From assembly GCF_000819845.1 (NCBI RefSeq), contig NZ_CDCG01000040.1, forward strand, positions 168,533 to 232,532: a stretch of 64,000 nucleotides of DNA. The letters run 5' to 3'. Origin of the DNA: Aeromonas enteropelogenes. Its GTDB lineage: Bacteria; Pseudomonadota; Gammaproteobacteria; Enterobacterales; Aeromonadaceae. The notes below the pieces were generated by a model that saw only the letters and a program-made list of their open reading frames with translations, was not told the DNA's origin and searched no databases. Made by a program: the position numbers and the translations under genes. Each line of letters begins with the position of its first letter. Position 1 is the stretch's first letter. This document shows, piece by piece, positions 59,219 to 64,000 of the stretch.

Positions 59219-61072
59219 ATGTCCCTATCTTCCGAGCCCCTCTTTGACAGCAAGGCCTTCTTGCGCGCAGTGACCCACCAGAGCGGCGTATATCGCATGT
59301 ACGACAGCGGTGGCACCGTCATCTATGTGGGCAAGGCCAAGGATCTGAAAAAGCGGCTTGCCTCCTACTTTCGGGCCAACGTCGACAGCATCAAGACCCG
59401 CACCCTGGTGCGCCAGATCGCCGATATTCAGGTGACTGTGACCCACACCGAGACCGAGGCACTGATCCTCGAGCACAACCTCATCAAGCAGTATCAGCCG
59501 CGCTACAACGTGCTGCTGCGCGATGACAAATCCTATCCCTGGATCATCATCACCGCTCATCAGCACCCGCGCATCGGGGTTCATCGTGGTGCCCGCAAGG
59601 TGAAGGGGGACTATTTCGGTCCTTACCCCTCCGGCGGGGCGGTGCGCGAGAGCCTGCACCTGATGCAGAAAATCTTTCCGGTACGCCAGTGCGAAGATGC
59701 CGTCTATGCCAACCGCACCCGTCCCTGCCTGCTCTACCAGCTCAAACGCTGCGCCGGACCCTGTGTGCCCGGACTGGTGAGTGAGGCCGAATATGCCCAA
59801 CAGGTGGAGCTGGCCAAGTTGTTTTTGGCGGGCAAGAACCAGCAGGTGATAGGCGAGCTGGTAGGCAAGATGGAGTCCGCCAGCGGCGATCTGCGCTTCG
59901 AGGAGGCCGCCCGCTACCGGGATCAGATCCAGGCGCTGCGCCGGGTCACCGAGCAGCAATCTGTGAGCGGCAACGTGCTGGACGAGCTCGATGTGGTGGG
60001 GGTCGCCTTCGAGCAGGGCTCGGCCTGTATCCACGTGCTCTTCATCCGTCAGGGCAAGGTGCTGGGCTCGCGAAGTTATTTCCCCAAGGTGCCGGGGGAT
60101 ACGCCGCAAGAGGAGGTGGTGCAGGCCTTCTTGCTGCAGTTTTATCTGTCGGGGCAGGGGGGACGGCAGATCCCGAGCGAGGTACTGCTGGATGTGGCCC
60201 TTGAGGACGAGGCGCTGATCGCCGAGACCTTAAGCCAGACTGCTGGCTACAAGGTGCGGGTGGTGAGCCGTACCCGCGCCGAGCGGGCCCGCTTTATCAA
60301 GCTGGCCGCCATCAATGCCGAGACGGCCCTGCGCTCGCGCCTGGCCCACAAGAGCACCATCACCGCCCGCTTCAGCCAGCTGGAGGAGCTACTGGAGCTG
60401 GAGGCCTCCATCGCCCGCATGGAGTGCTTCGATATCTCTCACACCATGGGGGAGCGCACTGTCGCTTCTTGTGTGGTGTTCAACCGGGAGGGGCCCCTCT
60501 CTTCCGAATATCGCCGCTTCAATATCGACGGCATCACGGGTGGGGATGACTATGCCGCCATGGAGCAGGCGCTGGAGCGCCGCTTTGGCAAGCCTCAGGA
60601 GCCGGACAAGGTGCCCGACATCCTCTTTATCGACGGCGGCCTCGGCCAGTTGCGCCGCGCCGAGGAGATCCTGGCTCGCCAGCTGGAGTTTCTCGGTGGC
60701 AAATACCCCTTGCTGGTGGGTATCGCCAAGGGGGTGACCCGCAAGGCAGGGCTGGAGACCCTGATCATGGGGGAGAGCCACGAAGAGCTGCACCTGCCGG
60801 CGGATATGCCTGCCCTGCATCTCATCCAGCATATTCGCGATGAATCCCACCGTTTTGCCATCACCGGGCACCGCGCTCGCCGCGCCAAGGCTCGCACCAG
60901 CAGCAGCCTGGAGGATATTCCCGGCGTCGGGCCCAAGCGCCGTCAGGCGCTGCTCAAATACCTGGGGGGGCTGCAGGAGGTGAAACGGGCGAGCGTTGAT
61001 GAGCTGGCCAAGGTGCCCGGCATCAGCCAGGAGCTGGCCCAGACCATTCATGATGGCTTGCACTCAGCCTGA
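59219..61072 (+). CDS. uvrC: UvrABC excinuclease subunit C
   Basis: 617 residues. N-terminal GIY-YIG nuclease ([21 protein letters not shown]), UvrB-binding UVR motif ([15 protein letters not shown]), RNase H-like 5' nuclease ([25 protein letters not shown]) and helix-hairpin-helix repeats at the end ([18 protein letters not shown]). Makes both incisions in nucleotide excision repair. Confidence 0.98.
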   Translation: MSLSSEPLFDSKAFLRAVTHQSGVYRMYDSGGTVIYVGKAKDLKKRLASYFRANVDSIKTRTLVRQIADIQVTVTHTETEALILEHNLIKQYQPRYNVLLRDDKSYPWIIITAHQHPRIGVHRGARKVKGDYFGPYPSGGAVRESLHLMQKIFPVRQCEDAVYANRTRPCLLYQLKRCAGPCVPGLVSEAEYAQQVELAKLFLAGKNQQVIGELVGKMESASGDLRFEEAARYRDQIQALRRVTEQQSVSGNVLDELDVVGVAFEQGSACIHVLFIRQGKVLGSRSYFPKVPGDTPQEEVVQAFLLQFYLSGQGGRQIPSEVLLDVALEDEALIAETLSQTAGYKVRVVSRTRAERARFIKLAAINAETALRSRLAHKSTITARFSQLEELLELEASIARMECFDISHTMGERTVASCVVFNREGPLSSEYRRFNIDGITGGDDYAAMEQALERRFGKPQEPDKVPDILFIDGGLGQLRRAEEILARQLEFLGGKYPLLVGIAKGVTRKAGLETLIMGESHEELHLPADMPALHLIQHIRDESHRFAITGHRARRAKARTSSSLEDIPGVGPKRRQALLKYLGGLQEVKRASVDELAKVPGISQELAQTIHDGLHSA

Positions 61073-61294
61073 GCCTTGAATGAAGCCGCTTATTCGACGG
61101 GGTCGACAGCCGGGGAAAATCGCTAACTCCTTGATGCACAAGAGCCGTGACGAAGAGGGGGCGTAAATGCCATAATGACCCCGCATTTCGTGAAGATTGC
61201 TGGGTTAACAAGACCAGGACGGGCGCCGCCGCGGTTGCATCGCAAATCGGCTTTGGCGCACTATGTAGCGACGTACAAGAAGTGGCTGAAAATA

Positions 61295-61849
61295 ATGACA
61301 AACATACCTAACCTGTTGACGTTTTTCCGGATTTTGCTCATCCCCGTCTTCGTCATCATGTTCTATCTTCCCTACCAGTGGTCCTATCTGGCTGCGGCCA
61401 TCGTCTTCATCCTGGCGGCCGCCACCGACTGGTTTGATGGTTACCTCGCCCGCAAGCTCAATCAGTCCACTGCCTTTGGTGCTTTTCTTGATCCGGTCGC
61501 CGACAAGATCATGGTTGCCGCTGCTCTGGTGGTGATTGTCGAGCACTACAACACCATCTGGGTGACCATCCCCGCCATGACCATGATTGGTCGGGAGATC
61601 ATCATCTCCGCCCTGCGTGAATGGATGGCGGAGCTGGGCAAACGTTCTGCCGTCGCGGTCAGCTGGATTGGCAAGTGGAAGACCATGATCCAGATGGTGT
61701 CGCTCACCGGCCTTATCTGGCAGTACAACGTCTGGATGGTGTGGCTCGCCTATGTGCTGCTCTATGTCGCCACCGTGCTTACCTTCTGGTCCATGTTCCA
61801 GTACATGAAGGCCGCCTGGGGCGATCTGACCCATCACTCCAGATTTTGA
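61295..61849 (+). CDS. pgsA: Phosphatidylglycerophosphate synthase
   Basis: 184 residues from the ATG at 61295 ([13 protein letters not shown]). The CDP-alcohol phosphotransferase motif [11 protein letters not shown] through [10 protein letters not shown] has all Asp residues. Four to five membrane helices. It makes PG-phosphate from CDP-diacylglycerol and G3P. Confidence 0.97.
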   Translation: MTNIPNLLTFFRILLIPVFVIMFYLPYQWSYLAAAIVFILAAATDWFDGYLARKLNQSTAFGAFLDPVADKIMVAAALVVIVEHYNTIWVTIPAMTMIGREIIISALREWMAELGKRSAVAVSWIGKWKTMIQMVSLTGLIWQYNVWMVWLAYVLLYVATVLTFWSMFQYMKAAWGDLTHHSRF

Positions 61850-61967
61850 GCCGGTGAGATGGAATGTGCGCTTTCTGGCAATTTGATGGAAGAAATTGGC
61901 AAAGGCGCTAAAACTGCTCAAAAAGGGCAAAAAATGCCCGAACGATCAGTTAATTAAATATTTCTGG

Positions 61968-61995
61968 TTGACTGAGCGAGGAACATCGCTAGAAT
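61968..61995 (+). promoter_or_regulatory. Promoter of the tRNA-Gly-Cys-Leu operon
   Basis: TTGACT, 16 bases, TAGAAT followed by GCGTC, a GC-rich discriminator typical of stringently controlled tRNA promoters, about 30 bases before the first tRNA. Confidence 0.8.
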
Positions 61996-62029
61996 GCGTC
62001 TTCGTAGTCAGGCAGTCAGCCGGACCAAT

Positions 62030-62105
<76 letters not shown>

Positions 62106-62140
62106 AATTCAGACAATAGAGAGTCTTCTCTCTTTTGCAT

Positions 62141-62214
62141 GGCGCGTTAGCAAAGCGGTTATGCAGCGGATTGCAAATCCGTTTAGTCCGGTTCGACTCC
62201 GGAACGTGCCTCCA
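62141..62214 (+). tRNA. cysT: tRNA-Cys (anticodon GCA)
   Basis: 74 bases. GGCGCGT / ACGTGCC acceptor, anticodon loop ATTGCAAAT with GCA at 62173-62175, GGTTCGACTCC T arm, encoded CCA. Confidence 0.96.
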
Positions 62215-62255
62215 TATTGACAAGCCCGCGACGCGGACTTGATACCGATTGCGGT

Positions 62256-62342
62256 GCCCGAGTGGTGAAATCGGTAGACACAAGGGATTTAAAATCCCTC
62301 GACGTTCGCGTCGTGCCGGTTCGATTCCGGCCTCGGGCACCA
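62256..62342 (+). tRNA. leuZ: tRNA-Leu (anticodon TAA)
   Basis: 87 bases with a long variable arm. GCCCGAG / CTCGGGC acceptor, anticodon loop TTTAAAA with TAA at 62290-62292, GGTTCGATTCC T arm, encoded CCA. Last of the cluster and a usual integration site. Confidence 0.96.
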
Positions 62343-62361
62343 TTAAAATCAAAGACTTACG

Positions 62362-62396
62362 AAGGCCACTAGCGATAGTGGCCTTTTTGTTTTTGG
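62362..62396 (+). terminator. Terminator of the tRNA operon
   Basis: AAGGCCACTA / TAGTGGCCTT stem, GCGA loop, TTTGTTTTT. Confidence 0.9.
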
Positions 62397-62400
62397 CAAA

Positions 62401-62420
62401 ATGGCGACAAAGTGGCGACA
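62401..62420 (+). repeat. Short direct repeats next to tRNA-Leu
   Basis: TGGCGACA occurs twice, 11 bases apart. Such repeats beside a tRNA 3' end are often integrase arm sites, so this may be part of an att region of an element whose integrase is outside or lost. Confidence 0.45.
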
Positions 62421-62434
62421 GCAAAAAAGCTGTG

Positions 62435-62469
62435 TTGTTTCTTGATTTGGCTGCGTGTACTATGTACAC
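62435..62469 (+). promoter_or_regulatory. Promoter and palindromic operator of the toxin-antitoxin pair
   Basis: TTGTTT, 17 bases, TACTAT. The palindrome GTGTAC-TAT-GTACAC (62455-62469) covers the -10 box and is a likely site for antitoxin autorepression. Confidence 0.7.
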
Positions 62470-62500
62470 CGTGATGTAGGGTGTTCAGAGTGAGTGATGC

Positions 62501-62833
62501 GTGAGTCACGCGATTGAATTTATAGAGACGTCGATCTTCACTAGGCAGATAAAGGCCCTGGCGACAGACGATGAGCTCAGAGCATTACAGGCAGAGCTGA
62601 TTGCCCAGCCAGAAAAAGGCGATTTAATCCAAGGTACTGGTGGCCTGAGAAAAGTTCGCATGGCAACAGGCCAGCAAGGGAAAAGCGGCAGTGCCAGGGT
62701 GATCTACTTTTTGGCGACCGTTGAGACGATATACCTGGTTCTGGCTTATGCGAAGAGTGAGAAAGAGAGCCTCACCACCGCAGAAAAAGCAGAGTTGAAG
62801 AAATTGACCACGTTACTGAAAGGCGAGGTTTGA
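62501..62833 (+). CDS. higB2: RelE/HigB2-type toxin
   Basis: 110 residues from a GTG start. LIAQPEKGDLIQGTGGLRKVR and SGSARVIYFLATVETIYLVLAY match Vibrio HigB2 (ELMLNPKLGDVIQGTGGLRK), a ribosome-dependent mRNA interferase. The toxin gene comes first, as usual for hig systems, and the antitoxin ATG is two bases after its stop. Confidence 0.9.
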   Translation: MSHAIEFIETSIFTRQIKALATDDELRALQAELIAQPEKGDLIQGTGGLRKVRMATGQQGKSGSARVIYFLATVETIYLVLAYAKSEKESLTTAEKAELKKLTTLLKGEV

Positions 62834-62834
62834 T

Positions 62835-63119
62835 ATGAACATGTTTGACGAACTGAAAGCCTCTCTTGAAGAGGCGGTCGAGATCAAGCAGGGTCGCGTA
62901 GAGCCTGCCGCACGGACAAAATACGAGGTCGCTGACGTCAAGGCTATTCGTCTGGCCCTCAAGGTATCGCAGCAGGAGTTTGCCCAGGCGCTGGGAACGA
63001 GCGTTGATACAGTCAAAAGCTGGGAAACCCGGCGTCGCAATCCGACTGGATTGGCCGCGAAGGTATTGACGCTTATGCAAGAAAAGCCCGATCTCTACAG
63101 TGAGCTGGCCGCACACTAA
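62835..63119 (+). CDS. higA2: HigA2/NadS-type antitoxin with helix-turn-helix
   Basis: 94 residues. FDELKASLEEAVEIKQG is the toxin-binding start; the Xre helix-turn-helix is KVSQQEFAQALGTSVDTVKSWE. It neutralises the toxin and represses the pair. A terminator follows. Confidence 0.9.
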   Translation: MNMFDELKASLEEAVEIKQGRVEPAARTKYEVADVKAIRLALKVSQQEFAQALGTSVDTVKSWETRRRNPTGLAAKVLTLMQEKPDLYSELAAH

Positions 63120-63142
63120 AGGTGGAATGACGAAAAAGATCG

Positions 63143-63179
63143 AGAAGAGGCTCCATGGTGCGAGCCTCTTCTGTTTTTT
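63143..63179 (+). terminator. Terminator after the toxin-antitoxin pair
   Basis: Eleven-bp stem AGAAGAGGCTC / GAGCCTCTTCT, eight-base loop, GTTTTTT. Confidence 0.9.
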
Positions 63180-63241
63180 GATGGCGGGAATGACGGCATA
63201 AAAGCCTGTTTTCGATGACGGTCTCGGTTAAACATCACGGT

Positions 63242-63405
63242 TCATACTTTTTCAAAATTTCAGTTATCAGATCATCATCCTCATATCTAACTAGCTGAAA
63301 CAAAGAGTTTTTCGGCCAACTCAAAGCAACGACGCAGATCCTCGCCGTCCATTCAAATTCCCACGGAATGTACGGCCTACCCAATACATTCAACAACTTA
63401 CATTT
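63242..63405 (-). pseudogene. Possible remnant of an AT-rich gene
   Basis: The minus strand reads LLNVLGRPYIPWEFEWTARI, CVVALSWPKNSLFQLVRYED and DDLITEILKKYEP-stop, a protein-like stretch of about 54 residues without a proper start; the upstream frame is broken by a TGA. It may be the C-terminus of an immunity or other accessory gene. Confidence 0.35.
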
Positions 63406-63739
63406 TCACCATCGTTATTCCGACCCTCTTCAAACTGTAAATCCTTGCAAAAAAGATCCTTCATTTCAGATCCTCAACGCCTTGTGGATCCTTTATCTGG
63501 CGCGGTCTGGGCATATGGTTTTGCGGTAATTCACTTTTGCAAAAAATTTTCCTGGTGAAGCCCGCAGGCGGGAGCGGATGAGCGCGGATTCCGTGGCGCA
63601 GACGCGCCCGTGGGCGTCGTTGCAGTGCGCTGACGGCTGTGAGCGGCGCTGTACTTCACGTATGATGCTCGCCTGCCTGATGGTGCCCCTACATGCGGCG
63701 CCCTTCCCTGGCCATGCTCTGGCGCTGTCAGGCAGATAG

Positions 63740-63769
63740 AAGGAGGCCCCACGATGTGGGGCCTCCTTT
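63740..63769 (-). terminator. Hairpin after the phage-tail-like gene
   Basis: Perfect 13-bp stem AAGGAGGCCCCAC / GTGGGGCCTCCTT with a GAT loop; T tract short. Confidence 0.65.
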
Positions 63770-63779
63770 GCTTGGTGGG

Positions 63780-64000
63780 TTACTCGATGATGGGGGAGAG
63801 GGTAGCGGCCAGTGTTCCGGCCTGCTGGCTTTGGTCTGTGAACGTTCCGGCATTGGTTGGCTGTGTGCCTCCGTGGGTATGACATGCTGTGGCGGCGGCC
63901 AGTTGCTCCACCAAGTTCATCAGTTGGAGCAGCAGCCTGAAGATGTTCACCCCCTCTGTGCCCATCCACGAACGGGGTGCTTCGAAGTGCTGAAGCTCGC
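63780..64000 (-). CDS. Phage-tail/VgrG-like protein, C-terminal part
   Basis: Open at the window edge; about 72 residues are visible. The end reads LLLQLMNLVEQLAAATACHT, HGGTQPTNAGTFTDQSQQAG and TLAATLSPIIE. The His-x-His-Gly-Gly pattern with a Thr/Ala/Gln tail resembles baseplate spike or VgrG-type proteins of phages and contractile systems. Assignment is tentative, because only the C-terminus is present. Confidence 0.5.
   Translation of the reverse strand, partial: ELQHFEAPRSWMGTEGVNIFRLLLQLMNLVEQLAAATACHTHGGTQPTNAGTFTDQSQQAGTLAATLSPIIE

Larger units (their letters stand above)
63120..63779. other. Gene-poor stretch at the element edge
   Basis: 660 bases without a complete gene. 63225-63480 is AT-rich and contains the gene remnant at 63242-63405. 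63540-63720 is GC-rich with no frame I trust. A 13-bp hairpin lies at 63740-63768. Confidence 0.5.

Noticed and set aside
63493-63969. 158-codon minus-strand frame near the right end
   Set aside because: Rich in His/Arg/Pro as in shadow frames and it overlaps, in another frame, the more protein-like phage-tail C-terminus.

Overview
The window reads as chromosomal DNA of a GC-rich, polar-flagellated gammaproteobacterium, most likely Aeromonas or a close relative. This rests on Vibrio/Aeromonas-type MotY, an rnfABCDGE-nth operon, E. coli-like glp, msbA-lpxK-ycaR-kdsB and uvrY-uvrC-pgsA blocks, a Gly-Cys-Leu tRNA cluster and HigBA2-like genes. The genus is inferred from gene content, not from a database search.

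Left part (1-22300): the 3' part of a chemoreceptor with a nitrate/nitrite-sensing-like domain is followed by motY. Facing it are gloA, nth and the complete Rnf electron-transport operon, whose RnfC carries a long repeat-rich tail. Upstream of rnfA sits a large PLD-nuclease/SF2-helicase/DUF3427 gene of lower GC, a likely defence gene. Next come small unknown and VOC genes, gdhA, rluF, rsmS, a thioesterase, a DMT exporter, a yebE-like gene and a MocR regulator.

The most interesting locus is 22296-28960. A MocR regulator diverges, across repeated operator-like sites, from a cytochrome bd oxidase (cydA-cydB-cydX). After an intrinsic terminator, but with almost no room for a new promoter, comes a secreted MBL-fold hydrolase. 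It overlaps a small exported Cys-motif peptide (HvfA/bufferin-like RiPP precursor), an MNIO/DUF692 oxidase (HvfB), its DUF2063 partner (HvfC) and a DoxX membrane protein (HvfX). I read this as a copper-stress or respiratory-protection module that couples a copper-free oxidase to a post-translationally modified thiopeptide-like metal buffer. The pairing with cydABX and the MBL enzyme is what looks undescribed.

Centre (28900-50900): an MFS exporter, a periplasmic HAD phosphatase, dkgB, a monooxygenase-like protein and an AT-rich orphan gene lie beside a decayed VOC paralogue. After small membrane and zinc-ribbon genes and a LysR regulator comes the glycerol/G3P regulon: glpFK on the minus strand and glpT, glpR, glpD, glpQ on the plus strand, with GlpR-like operators. 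Ecotin, maoP-hdfR, an orphan possibly Toprim-like gene, aspC and a HerA-like ATPase (YjgR) follow.

Right part (51000-64000): two tandem DUF2062 genes, comEC, msbA-lpxK-ycaR-kdsB (lipid A/LPS), uvrY, uvrC, pgsA and tRNA-Gly/Cys/Leu. Past the tRNA-Leu 3' end the character changes: direct repeats, a HigB2/HigA2-type toxin-antitoxin pair, a gene-poor stretch with a gene remnant, and the C-terminus of a phage-tail or VgrG-like protein. This suggests the edge of an integrated element. Several minus-strand genes (nth, a VOC gene) have decayed copies of their own 3' ends directly downstream, which look like recombination scars.
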